NCBI GenBank assembly: GCA_023416455.1
Contig: JAEZHQ010000515.1
Location: 1 to 22,797 of the forward strand
Direction: 5' to 3'
Origin: Pseudomonadota bacterium
Lineage (GTDB): Bacteria > Pseudomonadota > Alphaproteobacteria > Azospirillales > Azospirillaceae
Length of the DNA: 22,797 nucleotides
The position numbers and the translations under genes are program-made. Positions 5,438-17,629 of the stretch are shown here, in pieces. Under the pieces are notes generated by a model, which had not been told where the DNA came from, did no database searches, and saw nothing but the letters and a program-made list of their open reading frames with translations. Numbering within the stretch: position 1 is the stretch's first letter; every line of letters starts with the position of its first letter.

Positions 5438-7588
5438 TCAGCGCTCGCGCGTTTCCACCAGGACGAACACCAGCGCCGCGCGCCCGTCAACCGGGATGGA
5501 ACGGCCGGCGAGCTGCATGCGCTCGTCCCCGGCCCCGTCGGGCACGCGGGTGTCGAGGACGCAGCGCCAGCCGCGGCCGCCCGGCACGTCGGGCAGCGTG
5601 ACGTTCACGGTGTCGGCGTGGGCGTTCAGGACGATCAGCAGCACGTTGTCGTCCACCGGCGCCCCGTCCGGGCCGGGATGAACCCCGGCGTGGCCGTTCA
5701 GCAGCAGGACGATGCAGCGCGCCTGCGCGTTGCGCCAGTGCTCGGCGGTCTTCTCCACCCCCTGCGGGGTGAACCAGACGATGTCCTTCAGCCCGTTGGG
5801 GGCGGCCTGGCGCCCGTGCAGGAAGACCGGGCGGCGCAGCACCGGGTGGGCCTTGCGCAGCGCGATCAGCCGCCGGACGAAGGCCAGCGTCTCGCCGCCG
5901 TCCGCCCGGCCGCTCGCCCAGTCCAGCCAGGACACCGGGTTGTCCTGGCAGTAGGCGTTGTTGTTGCCCTTCTGGGAATGGCCGATCTCGTCGCCGGCCA
6001 GCATCATCGGCGTGCCCTGCGACAGGAACAGCGTGGCCAGCAGGTTGCGGCGCTGGCGGGCGCGCAACGCCCGGATCGCCGGGTCGCCGGTCTCCCCCTC
6101 CACCCCGTGGTTCCAGGAATGGTTGGCCGAGTGGCCGTCGCGATTCTCCTCGCCGTTGGCCCAGTTGTGCTTCTCATTGTAGGAGACGACGTCGGCCAGC
6201 GTGAAGCCGTCGTGCGCGGTGACGAAGTTCACCGACGCCCAGGCCCGCCGCCCGCGCTTCTCGAACAGGTCGGAGGAGCCGGCGACGCGGCCGGCCAGTT
6301 CCGGCAGCATGCCCTCGTCGCCGCGCCAGTAGCGGCGCACCGTGTCGCGGTAGCGGTCGTTCCACTCCGCCCAGCCCGGCGGGAAGTTGCCGACCTGGTA
6401 GCCGCCGGGGCCGACGTCCCAGGGCTCGGCGATCAGCTTCACGTCGGCCAGCGCCGGGTCCTGCCGGATGGCGTCGAGGAAGCCGGCGCCGGGGTCGAAA
6501 CCGTAGGATTCGCGGGCCAGCACGGTGGCCAGGTCGAAGCGGAACCCGTCCACATGCATGTCGCACACCCAGTAGCGCAGGCTGTCCATGACCATCTGGA
6601 GCACGCGCGGGTGGGTCAGGTTCAGGGTGTTCCCGGTGCCGGTGTCGTTGATGTAGAAGCGCGGGTTGTCGGGCAGCAGGCGGTAGTAGCTGAGGTTGTC
6701 GATCCCCTTGAAGGACAGGGTGGGGCCGAGGTGGTTGCCCTCGCCCGTGTGGTTGTAGACGACGTCCAGGATGACCTCGATCCCCGCCTCGTGCAGGCGG
6801 GCGACCATGGTCTTGAACTCCGACAGGACGCCGGTGGTCATGTAGCGCGGCTCCGGCGCGAAGAAGCCGATGGTGTTGTATCCCCAGTAGTTGTGCAGCC
6901 CCTGGGCGACCAGATGGCGGTCGTCGGTGAAGGCCTGCACCGGCAGCAGCTCGACCGAGGTGACCCCCAGCGCCTTCAGATGCTCGATCACCGCGTGGCT
7001 GGACATGCCGGCGAAGGTGCCGCGCAGGGGGGCCGCCACCCCCGGATGGCGCATGGTGAAGCCGCGGACGTGGGCCTCGTAGAGGATGGTGTCCGGCCAG
7101 GGGACCAGCGGGTGCCGGTCGTTGCCCCAGGTGAAGGCGCGGTCCACCACGCGGCATTTGGGCATGCCGCGGGCGTTGTCGCGGCGGTCGAAGGAGAGAT
7201 CCTCGCGGGTCGAGCCGACCCGGTAGCCGTAATGGGCGTCCGACCATCGGAACGGCCCGAACAGCGCCTTGGCGTAGGGGTCGAGCAGCAGCTTGTTGGG
7301 GTTGAAGCGGTGCCCCGCCGCCGGGTCGTAGGGGCCGTGGACCCGGTAGCCGTAGAGCAGCCCGGGCCGCGCGTCCGGCAGGTAGCCGTGCCACACCTCG
7401 TCGGTGTGTTCGGGCAGCACGACGCGCTCGATCTCGCGCTGGCCGGTCTTGTCGAACAGGCACAGCTCCACCTTCTCGGCGTGCGCGGAGAACAGGGCGA
7501 AGTTGACCCCGGATCCGTCCCAGTTGGCGCCCAGCGGATGGGGCTTGCCGGGCCAGACCGCGGTGCGTGCGGCGACGACGTTGGCCAT
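5438..7588 (-). CDS. glgX: Glycogen debranching enzyme GlgX
   Basis: Hydrolyses alpha-1,6 branches of glycogen, preferably short stubs left by phosphorylase; cytoplasmic, GH13 isoamylase type, 716 residues. An N-terminal CBM48-like domain (about 15-110, starting PLGANWDGSGVNFALFSA) precedes the barrel. Catalytic motifs: DVVYNHT (275-281), nucleophile Asp352 in GFRFDLA, acid/base Glu388 in IAEPWD, and the transition-state pair His459-Asp460 in TAHDGF. Length fits the family. It is the last gene of the minus-strand glycogen block, 222 bp after glgB. The ATG at 7588 overlaps by one base the stop of a 30-codon Pro/Gly/Arg-rich reading frame (7680-7588), so coupling is conceivable though that frame may be spurious. 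Isoamylase TreX has the same fold; the glycogen context favours GlgX. Confidence 0.96.
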   Translation of the reverse strand: MANVVAARTAVWPGKPHPLGANWDGSGVNFALFSAHAEKVELCLFDKTGQREIERVVLPEHTDEVWHGYLPDARPGLLYGYRVHGPYDPAAGHRFNPNKLLLDPYAKALFGPFRWSDAHYGYRVGSTREDLSFDRRDNARGMPKCRVVDRAFTWGNDRHPLVPWPDTILYEAHVRGFTMRHPGVAAPLRGTFAGMSSHAVIEHLKALGVTSVELLPVQAFTDDRHLVAQGLHNYWGYNTIGFFAPEPRYMTTGVLSEFKTMVARLHEAGIEVILDVVYNHTGEGNHLGPTLSFKGIDNLSYYRLLPDNPRFYINDTGTGNTLNLTHPRVLQMVMDSLRYWVCDMHVDGFRFDLATVLARESYGFDPGAGFLDAIRQDPALADVKLIAEPWDVGPGGYQVGNFPPGWAEWNDRYRDTVRRYWRGDEGMLPELAGRVAGSSDLFEKRGRRAWASVNFVTAHDGFTLADVVSYNEKHNWANGEENRDGHSANHSWNHGVEGETGDPAIRALRARQRRNLLATLFLSQGTPMMLAGDEIGHSQKGNNNAYCQDNPVSWLDWASGRADGGETLAFVRRLIALRKAHPVLRRPVFLHGRQAAPNGLKDIVWFTPQGVEKTAEHWRNAQARCIVLLLNGHAGVHPGPDGAPVDDNVLLIVLNAHADTVNVTLPDVPGGRGWRCVLDTRVPDGAGDERMQLAGRSIPVDGRAALVFVLVETRER

Positions 7589-7810
7589 CAGGCGGCGCCC
7601 CCCCGGCCACCCGCCCCGCCCCGCCCCGGCGCGGGCGGACGGAGCGGACGCGCGGGACGCGGGACGGACGGGTCGGTCATGGGCGCATCCCCGGACGGCG
7701 CGGCGGCCGGGTCCTTCGAGTGGACGACCCGGTCAATAAAGAGGAGGCAGGTGCGACCCGTCAAGCGCGACCCGAAAGGGGTGCCCCCCGCCGCGGCCGT
7801 GCCCGTGCCT
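7589..7810. promoter_or_regulatory. glgB-glgX intergenic region
   Basis: On the minus strand a TTGACG and a CTTTAT stand 17 nt apart about 160 nt upstream of glgX and could form an internal promoter, though the -10 is poor. The 100 bases nearest glgX are extremely G/C-rich with runs of G on the minus strand. No gene is called here. Confidence 0.2.
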
Positions 7811-10075
7811 TCAGGGGGCGGTGCGCTGGAGCACCAGCGTGCCCAGCGGCGGCAGGGTGAGGGGCAGGGAATGCGGACGGCCGTGCCAGGGCACCGGCTC
7901 GGACTCGAGGCCGCCGGCGTTGCCGACCCCGCTGCCGCCGTAGAGGGCGGCGTCGGTGTTGAGGATCTCCGCATAGCGGCCGGGCAGCGTCACGCCGACG
8001 CGGTAGCCGGTGCGGGGCAGCGGGGTGAAGTTGCAGACCACCACCACATGGTGCTCCGGATCCGCGCTGTCCTTGCGCAGGAAGGCGATGACGGAGTTGT
8101 CGCTGTCGTTGGCCTCGATCCACTCGAAGCCGTCGGGATCGCAGTCGGTCCGGTGCAGCGGCCCGAGCGCCCGGTACATCCGGTTGAGGTCGCGGACGAG
8201 GCTTTGCAGGCCGCGGTTCAGCGGCTCGTCCAGCAGGTGCCAGTCGAGGCTGCGGTCCTCGCTCCATTCCCGCCACTGGGCGAACTCGCCGCCCATGAAC
8301 AGCAGCTTCTTGCCGGGGTGGGCGAACATGAAGCCGTAATAGGCGCGCAGGTTGGCGAACTTCCGCCAGTCGTCGCCCGGCATCTTGTTGATGAGAGAGC
8401 CCTTGCCGTGCACCACCTCGTCGTGGCTGAGCGGCAGGACGAAATTCTCCGAGAACTGGTAGACGAGGCCGAAGGTCATCTGGTGGTGATGGTAGCGGCG
8501 GTGGATGGGGTCCTTGGCCATGTACTCCAGCGTGTCGTGCATCCAGCCCATGTTCCACTTGTAGCCGAAGCCGAGCCCGCCGAGATAGACGGGCTTGGAG
8601 ACGGCCGGCCAGGCGGTGGACTCCTCCGCCACGGTCATGACGCCCGCGTGCTGGCCATAGGCCAGCTCGTTCATCCGCTTCAGGAAGGCGATGGCCTCCA
8701 GGTTCTCGCGCCCACCGAAGCGGTTGGGGATCCACTCGCCGGCCTTGCGGCTGTAGTCGAGGTAGAGCATGGAGGCGACGGCGTCGACCCGCAGCCCGTC
8801 CAGCCCGTACTGGTCGAGCCAGAACAGCGCGTTGCCGAGCAGGAAGCTCTGCACCTCGTTCCGCCCGAAATTGTAGATCAGCGTGTTCCAGTCCTGGTGG
8901 TAGCCCTGGCGCGGGTCGGCGTGCTCGTAGAGATGGGTGCCGTCGAACCAGCCGAGCCCGTGCGGATCGGCCGGGAAATGCCCGGGCACCCAGTCGAGCA
9001 GCAGGCCGATGCCGGCGCGGTGGCAGGCGTCGACGAAATGCCGGAAGTCCTCCGGCGTGCCGTGCCGGCTGGTCGGCGCGTAGAGGCCGATGGGCTGGTA
9101 GCCCCAGGAGCCGTCGAAGGGATGCTCGGTGATGGGGAGCATCTCGATGTGGGTGAAGCCCATGTCCTGGACGTAGGGGATCAGCCGCTCGGCCAGCTCC
9201 CGGTAGGTCAGGTAGCGGTTCCCTTCCTCCGGAACCCGCGCCCAGGAGCCCAGATGGACTTCGTAGATGGAGATGGGGGCGGTGCGATCGGCGGCGGCGG
9301 CGCGGCTCCTCCGCCACTCCCCGTCGTCCCGCGCGTGCGCCGGCAGGCCGTGCACGATGGAGGCGGTCAGCGGCCGCATCTCCGCCTGGAAGGCGTAGGG
9401 GTCGGCCTTCAGCGGCAGCAGGTCGCCGCCGGCCCCCTTGATCTCGTACTTGTAGCGCTCGCCGACCTTGGCGTGGGGCACGAAGATTTCCCACACGCCG
9501 GCCTCGACGCGCCGGCGCATGGGCAGGCGGCGGCCGTCCCAGTCGCAGAAATCGCCGACCACGCTGACCCGGCGCGCGTTGGGCGCCCACACGGCGAAGG
9601 CCACCCCCGCCACCCCGTCGATCTCGCGCGGGTGGGCGCCCAGCCGCTCGTAGGAGCGCAGGTGGGTGCCTTCGGCCAGCAGGTGGATGTCGAGTTCGCC
9701 CAGCACGTGCGAGAACCGGTAGGCGTCCTCGAACTCGACCGTGGCCAGCGGGAACTCGACGCGCAGCCGGTAGCGGAAGCGTTCGCGGCGCCCGGGCAAC
9801 GTGGCGACGAAGAAGCCCTCGTCATGGACCTTCTCCGCCTCGCCCGCCGGGTCGCCGCTGGCCGCGTCGACGACCCAGACGCGGCGGGCGCCGGGCAGGA
9901 AGGCGCGGACCTCCAGCGGCCCGTCCGGCCCGTCCTGGTGCATGCCCAGGACGGCGAAGGGGTCGCCGTGGTCGGCCTGGACGATCGCCTCGATGCCCGC
10001 GCGCAGCGGCGACGCCACCGGCTGGCGGGCCGCCGGCGCATCGGCCCGGTTCCCCTTTCGGATGTCGTTCGGCAT
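7811..10075 (-). CDS. glgB: 1,4-alpha-glucan branching enzyme GlgB
   Basis: Cuts an alpha-1,4 chain and reattaches it through alpha-1,6 bonds, giving glycogen its branches; cytoplasmic, GH13, 754 residues. It has the N1 plus CBM48 N-terminal arrangement of the longer GlgB form: a first beta domain about 25-130, and the second starting near VWAPNARRVSVVGDFCDWDG. Active site: nucleophile Asp431 in GLRVDAVASM, acid/base Glu484 in TVAEEST, and His551-Asp552 in LSHDEV. All three carboxylates sit 26 residues beyond E. coli D405/E458/D526. The ATG at 10075 is chosen for the purine-rich GGAGAAGG about 7 nt upstream; an in-frame upstream ATG at 10141 lacks family sequence. It lies 103 bp after treS-mak and is probably cotranscribed. 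Confidence 0.97.
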   Translation of the reverse strand: MPNDIRKGNRADAPAARQPVASPLRAGIEAIVQADHGDPFAVLGMHQDGPDGPLEVRAFLPGARRVWVVDAASGDPAGEAEKVHDEGFFVATLPGRRERFRYRLRVEFPLATVEFEDAYRFSHVLGELDIHLLAEGTHLRSYERLGAHPREIDGVAGVAFAVWAPNARRVSVVGDFCDWDGRRLPMRRRVEAGVWEIFVPHAKVGERYKYEIKGAGGDLLPLKADPYAFQAEMRPLTASIVHGLPAHARDDGEWRRSRAAAADRTAPISIYEVHLGSWARVPEEGNRYLTYRELAERLIPYVQDMGFTHIEMLPITEHPFDGSWGYQPIGLYAPTSRHGTPEDFRHFVDACHRAGIGLLLDWVPGHFPADPHGLGWFDGTHLYEHADPRQGYHQDWNTLIYNFGRNEVQSFLLGNALFWLDQYGLDGLRVDAVASMLYLDYSRKAGEWIPNRFGGRENLEAIAFLKRMNELAYGQHAGVMTVAEESTAWPAVSKPVYLGGLGFGYKWNMGWMHDTLEYMAKDPIHRRYHHHQMTFGLVYQFSENFVLPLSHDEVVHGKGSLINKMPGDDWRKFANLRAYYGFMFAHPGKKLLFMGGEFAQWREWSEDRSLDWHLLDEPLNRGLQSLVRDLNRMYRALGPLHRTDCDPDGFEWIEANDSDNSVIAFLRKDSADPEHHVVVVCNFTPLPRTGYRVGVTLPGRYAEILNTDAALYGGSGVGNAGGLESEPVPWHGRPHSLPLTLPPLGTLVLQRTAP

Positions 10076-10162
10076 CGCTTGACCTTCTCCCCCTGCCCCT
10101 CGTCCTCGCGGCGTGAACACCCGCGCCCCGGACTTCGTCACGTCTTGGCCGGCCGCGCCGGC

Positions 10163-10178
10163 GGGCGGGCGCCCGCCC
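10163..10178. repeat. Perfect palindrome between treS-mak and glgB
   Basis: GGGCGGGC followed directly by its complement GCCCGCCC, ending one base from the treS-mak stop. It has no T-tract. It could be a mild processing or pausing hairpin between cotranscribed genes. Confidence 0.4.
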
Positions 10179-13493
<3,315 letters not shown>

Positions 13494-13551
13494 GGGGTCT
13501 TGCGCTTTCGCGTCGGTGTTGCGGGGTTGCAGCGGACAACAAGCGGGGGAC

Positions 13552-13614
13552 GGCGGTGTTGCACACCGCCCGGTTCGCCCGGCGCATTCGAAAGAGGCTG
13601 TCCGGACGGACAGC
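13552..13614 (-). repeat. Two hairpins in the treS-mak leader
   Basis: Hairpin 1 is GCTGTCC/GGACAGC with a 4-nt loop (13597-13614), followed on the minus strand by CTCTTTC. It could weakly end the transcript of the upstream 100-residue gene. Hairpin 2 is GGCGGTGT/ACACCGCC with a 3-nt loop (13552-13570), about 60 nt before the treS start. Confidence 0.45.
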
Positions 13615-13632
13615 ACCATCCGGCCCGGCCCC

Positions 13633-13935
13633 TCACGCGGCCCCCGACCGGGGCCGTCGGATCGGGCGCTGGCGGGGCGCGTAACGGCCGCGCTGCCGGG
13701 ACGCCAGGGTCAGGGCCTCGTGCGCGATGCGGCGCCGGAAATCCCGGTCCACACGCGCGAACATGGCGAAGGCGGTCTTCACCGTCTCCGCCGAAGGGTT
13801 GCGGGCGGCTTCCCGCAAGGCGTTGCGCAGCATGCGCAATTCCAGCACGCCTTGCACGCAGACCCGATCGACCGCTTCGGCCAGGATTTCGATTGAGCAC
13901 AGCGACGCCTCATCGTCGAGCTGATACGGCACCAT
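13633..13935 (-). CDS. Hypothetical 100-residue helical protein
   Basis: Not recognised. It begins MVPYQLDDEASLCSIEILAE and reads like three amphipathic helices: an acidic first helix, a middle part with ELRMLRNALREAARNPSAE, and a third with FAMFARVDRDFRRRI, ending in a basic Arg/Pro-rich tail. No signal peptide or transmembrane segment is seen. The ATG at 13935 follows GGGTGG, a weak ribosome binding site. The coherent hydrophobic pattern and G/C third positions argue for a real gene. It sits between glgE and treS-mak on the same strand, cut off from glgE by a perfect 17-bp hairpin and separated from treS by 139 bp. The placement suggests a link to trehalose/glycogen flux or its control, but nothing in the protein shows it. 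Confidence 0.6.
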   Translation of the reverse strand: MVPYQLDDEASLCSIEILAEAVDRVCVQGVLELRMLRNALREAARNPSAETVKTAFAMFARVDRDFRRRIAHEALTLASRQRGRYAPRQRPIRRPRSGAA

Positions 13936-14015
13936 CCACCCACAGGGCCAAGCCAAGCGCAAACGTGGGCATATGTAGGCACGGGCCGGCGCAAAGGCCA
14001 GCCCTTCCGGAAACC

Positions 14016-14058
14016 GCCCCCAAGGCCCGCGGCCTTGCCCGCGGGCCTTGGGGGCTTT
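14016..14058. terminator. Strong 17-bp hairpin after glgE
   Basis: A perfect 17-bp stem (14016-14032 with 14039-14055) and a 6-nt loop, beginning 46 bp past the glgE stop. On the minus strand, the glgE direction, it is followed by GGTTTCC, a very short T-run. On the plus strand it is followed by TTTCCCTT. It probably ends or attenuates the glgE transcript, so the downstream 100-residue gene and treS-mak may need their own promoter. Confidence 0.6.
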
Positions 14059-14104
14059 CCCTTCCGGCCTAGGCCCTTGGTGAGGGTGGTCCGCCCCGGC
14101 CCGG

Positions 14105-17100
14105 TCACGAACCCGGAGGCCGGATCCGCCAGATCGCCGCCGGATTCCCTTGCGGGTCGAGCCAGACCTGCTGGAGCTTGCCGACCCAGGTGAAGCGGTG
14201 GCCGCTGAACAGGTCCTCGACCTCGACATGGGCGCCGTCGGGCAAGCCCAGCTCCCACAGCGGGACCTCGAAGGTGGCGCCGTGGCCGTTGTGCGGGTCC
14301 AGGTTCACCGCGACCAGGATCACGTTGTCCCTGGCCTCGGTCATCTTGCCGTAGAGCAGGATGTGGTCGTCGAAGGCGTTGTAGAAGCGCAGGTTGGTGA
14401 AGCGGTGCAGGGCCGGGTTCTCGCGCCGGATGGCGTTCAGCCGGGTGACGTAGCCGACGATGTTGCCGGGCCGCTCCCAGTCCCAGTGGCGGATCTCGTA
14501 TTTCTCTGAATGGTTGTACTCCTCCTTGCCGGGATAGGGATCGGCCTCGCACAGCAGGTAGGGTCCGTAGAGGCCGTAGACGCTGGACAGGGTCGCCGCC
14601 AGCACGGCGCGCATCATGTGCGCCGGCCGGCCGCCCTGCACCAGGATCGGCGGCAGGATGTCCGGGGTGTTGGCGAAGAAGTTGGGCTGCATGTAGTCCT
14701 TGGACTCGCCCTGGGTCAGCTCGGTCAGGTACTCGGTCAGCTCCGCCTTGCTGTTGCGCCAGGTGAAGTAGCTGTAGGACTGCGTGAAGCCGATCTTGGC
14801 GAGGCGGCGCATCAGCTTCGGCCGGGTGAAGGCTTCGGCCAGGAAGAGCGCGTCGGGGAAGCGGTCCTGCACCTCGCGGATCATCCATTCCCAGAAGGGA
14901 AAGGGCTTGGTGTGGGGGTTGTCCACGCGGAAGATGCGCACCCCCTCGGCGCACCAGAACAGCACCACGTCGCGCAGCGCGTACCACAGGTCCGGGTAGG
15001 CGTCGCGGTAGAAGCTGACGTTGACGATGTCCTGGTATTTCTTGGGCGGGTTCTCCGCGTAGCGGATGGAGCCGTCGGGTCGCCAGTAGAACCACTGCGG
15101 GTGCTGCTTGATCCAGGGATGGTCGGGCGAGCACTGCACGGCGAAGTCGAGCGCGATCTCGATCCCCCGCCGGCGCGCCGCGCCGACGAGGCGGCGGAAA
15201 CCGTCGAGGTCACCGATCGTCGGGTCGATGTCGGTGTGCCCGCCCTCCTCCGCGCCGATGGCGTAGGGCACGCCCGGATCGTCGGGACCGGCGTTCAGCG
15301 TGTTGTTGCGCCCCTTGCGGAAGCTGCGGCCGATGGGGTGGATGGGCGGGAAGTAGAGAACGTCGAAGCCCATGCCCTGGATCATCGGCAGCATCCGGAC
15401 CACGTCGTCGAAGGTGCCCGGCCGCGACGGGTCGGGCGAGGCCGAGCGCGGGAAGATCTCGAACCAGGCCGAGCAGCGCGCGGCGGTGCGGTCCACCTGG
15501 ACCTCCAGCTCGCAGCCGTAGCGGGAGAGATACTGGCGCTCCCCGTAGCGCGCCATGGCCCGGCGCGGCTCGTCGGACAGCGCGTAGTCGGTCAGCGCCG
15601 CCCCCTCCAGCGCGGCCATGCGGGCGGCCACGCGCTCCAGCGCCGCCCGGCCCTCGCCCTCGTTGAGGGCGGCCGACTGCTCGACGAATCGCCGGCCCTC
15701 GACCAGCTCCAGCGCAACGTCGAGGCCGGCGTCGGCCTTCTTCCTGAAGTCGGCCCGCCAGCTCTCCCAGACGTCGCGCCAGGCCAGGATGCCGTAGACG
15801 TGGCGGGCGTTGCGGGTCAACGGCACGCGGCCGACCCAGCGGTCGTTCTCATGGAAGGTCATGGGCACCTCGCGCCACGCCTCCTCGTCCACCGCCCGGT
15901 AGGTCACCGCCGCCGCCAGGACGAAGGTGCCGTCGGTGTAGATGTCCGCCCACACGTCCATCACGTCGCCGACCACCCGCTTCACCGGGAAGCGGCCGGA
16001 GTCGATCTCCGGATAGACGTTCTCGATGGTGATCCGCCGGGCCGCAAGCCCGTCCATCCAGGCGCGCGCCTCGCCATCGCGGGCGGGTCCGCGCAGTTCC
16101 ACCGGCCGGCTCTGTGGCGCCCGGGCGCGCAGGACGCGCAGCTCCAGCGGGCGCAGGCGGAGGTCGTGGCCGGGCTGGAAGGGCTGCGGGTCGGCGTCCG
16201 GAGTCACGTCCTCGAAGCCGTCGAAGACACCGCCCGTCTCGGCCAGGAGCGGGCCGGGATCGACGCTGTGCGCCCGGGTCTCGTCGGGGTTGATGAGCGT
16301 GATCGTGCAGCCCTCCCCGGCCGCGTCGGCCAGCCCGCCGGTGGTGCGCAGCAGCCCGACCACCGGGCTGTGCGGCGCGGTCACGCGGCGCTGGGGTCCC
16401 TCCACGTTGAGGGCCGGCGTCGCCGCCTTCATCGCGTTGACCTTGCCGATGAAGCCCGTGAGGTCGAGCTTCGGGCTCTCCCAGTCGTCGGGCGTCGTGG
16501 TCACCACGTCCAGCTTGCGGGTGAAGCCGTACTCGAAGCCCACCGGGATCATCACGCCGGTGGAGAAGGCGGCCGCGAACAGGTAATGCATCCGGAGATG
16601 GGCGGCCAGCCGCTCGGTGTCCTGGCTGCCGACCTCGGCGGCAAGCCGGTCGGTGTCGTGGGTCTCGGGAAAGGCGACGGAGGGGGCGATCCAGCGGAAG
16701 GTCTCGTACTGCTCCAGCAGCCAGTCGGCCTTGAAGTCCCACCATTTGGCCGAGTTGAACAGGAAGTCGAAACCGGCGCCGGACAGGTCGCGGACCTGAT
16801 CCACCGTGCAGCCCAGCGTCTCGGCGAAGAAGGTGACCTCCGGATCGGCGGCGCGCGCGGACGCGATCAGCGTCCGCCACACCTCGGCCGGGACCTGATA
16901 GGCGGCGTCGCAGCGGAAGCCCTTCACGCCGAGGCCGATCTGGTGGTGCAGGTAGCGCGTCCAATGATCGATCAGGCCGGCGCGCGCCTCGGCCCGCCCG
17001 TAGTCGAGCATGGCCAGGTCGCCCCACACCGTGGTCCGCGCCGGGTCGTCGGGATCGACGGCCCCCGGGCTGACCAGGGCGCCGTCGGGGTCGCGCCGGT

Positions 17101-17437
17101 ACCAGTCCGGATGCTCGCCGACCAGCCGGGCGTCCTTGGAGGTGTGATTGATGACGAGGTCCATCATCACCGACTGCCCGTGCGCGCGCGCCGCCGCGAC
17201 GAAACCGCGCAGCAGCTCGTCGGGATGGTCGGGGGCATCGCCCTGGAGCCGCCCATGCAGCCGGTCATGGTCCTTGATGGCGTACAGGCTGCCGGAGAAT
17301 CCCGGTTCGTGAACGGGGTTCAGGAAAACCCAGTCGAATCCCATGCCCTGGATGCGCGGCAGGTGTCCGGCCCAGTCGCGCATCGGGCCGATCAGGGTGG
17401 GAAACAGGTTGTAGATGCGCGGTCCGGCGGTGGCCAT
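14105..17437 (-). CDS. glgE: Maltosyltransferase GlgE fused to an N-terminal GH13 domain
   Basis: A 1110-residue, two-part protein. Residues about 465-1110 are a complete GlgE (GH13_3), which transfers maltosyl from maltose 1-phosphate to alpha-1,4-glucan. They comprise the N-domain starting RRITIENVYPEIDSGRF, PPIHPIGRSFRKGRNNTL, nucleophile Asp839 in FRVDNPHTKPF, Glu868 in FLAEAF, Asp926 in NTPDI, and NHSEKYEIRHW. Residues about 1-445 form a second GH13 barrel with its own apparent active site: DLVINHT (93-99), Asp177 in GFRCDAAYQ, Glu206 in FFAETLG, and His260-Asp261 in PETHDTDRL. Stand-alone GlgE is about 650-700 residues, so this domain is extra; its activity is unknown. The ATG at 17437 has AGAGGGA six nt upstream. 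It heads the minus-strand block and diverges from ppk2. Confidence 0.93.
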   Translation of the reverse strand: MATAGPRIYNLFPTLIGPMRDWAGHLPRIQGMGFDWVFLNPVHEPGFSGSLYAIKDHDRLHGRLQGDAPDHPDELLRGFVAAARAHGQSVMMDLVINHTSKDARLVGEHPDWYRRDPDGALVSPGAVDPDDPARTTVWGDLAMLDYGRAEARAGLIDHWTRYLHHQIGLGVKGFRCDAAYQVPAEVWRTLIASARAADPEVTFFAETLGCTVDQVRDLSGAGFDFLFNSAKWWDFKADWLLEQYETFRWIAPSVAFPETHDTDRLAAEVGSQDTERLAAHLRMHYLFAAAFSTGVMIPVGFEYGFTRKLDVVTTTPDDWESPKLDLTGFIGKVNAMKAATPALNVEGPQRRVTAPHSPVVGLLRTTGGLADAAGEGCTITLINPDETRAHSVDPGPLLAETGGVFDGFEDVTPDADPQPFQPGHDLRLRPLELRVLRARAPQSRPVELRGPARDGEARAWMDGLAARRITIENVYPEIDSGRFPVKRVVGDVMDVWADIYTDGTFVLAAAVTYRAVDEEAWREVPMTFHENDRWVGRVPLTRNARHVYGILAWRDVWESWRADFRKKADAGLDVALELVEGRRFVEQSAALNEGEGRAALERVAARMAALEGAALTDYALSDEPRRAMARYGERQYLSRYGCELEVQVDRTAARCSAWFEIFPRSASPDPSRPGTFDDVVRMLPMIQGMGFDVLYFPPIHPIGRSFRKGRNNTLNAGPDDPGVPYAIGAEEGGHTDIDPTIGDLDGFRRLVGAARRRGIEIALDFAVQCSPDHPWIKQHPQWFYWRPDGSIRYAENPPKKYQDIVNVSFYRDAYPDLWYALRDVVLFWCAEGVRIFRVDNPHTKPFPFWEWMIREVQDRFPDALFLAEAFTRPKLMRRLAKIGFTQSYSYFTWRNSKAELTEYLTELTQGESKDYMQPNFFANTPDILPPILVQGGRPAHMMRAVLAATLSSVYGLYGPYLLCEADPYPGKEEYNHSEKYEIRHWDWERPGNIVGYVTRLNAIRRENPALHRFTNLRFYNAFDDHILLYGKMTEARDNVILVAVNLDPHNGHGATFEVPLWELGLPDGAHVEVEDLFSGHRFTWVGKLQQVWLDPQGNPAAIWRIRPPGS

Positions 17438-17477
17438 GGGGATCCCTCTTGGTCGCTGCGGCACGCCCGCCGAGCTT

Positions 17478-17512
17478 GCCGGTTGACAAGACCGGCCCTC
17501 CCCCTGTGGGAT
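17478..17512 (+). promoter_or_regulatory. Possible ppk2 promoter with overlapping inverted repeat
   Basis: TTGACA at 17483-17488 is a perfect -35 hexamer. An 18-nt spacing leads to TGGGAT, a poor -10. The -35 lies inside the inverted repeat GCCGGT-N7-ACCGGC (17478-17496), which could be an operator serving the divergent glgE/ppk2 pair. The resulting ppk2 leader would be about 200 nt long. Confidence 0.3.
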
Positions 17513-17592
17513 CATCCTGCGGACGGCGTGCGCAGGACGTGGTCCTCGGGGGTCTCCCGGTCAACGCCGAAGCGGCGATCGGATGGGTTTCG

Positions 17593-17629
17593 CGGCCGGC
17601 GGCCGACGGCGGGCATCGGCCGCCGGCCG
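17593..17629. repeat. Perfect 14-bp inverted repeat in the ppk2 leader
   Basis: CGGCCGGCGGCCGA at 17593-17606 is exactly complementary to 17616-17629, with a 9-nt loop. It ends 96 nt before the ppk2 start. No T-tract follows, so it is not a standard terminator. It could be a leader hairpin that affects translation or stability. Confidence 0.55.
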
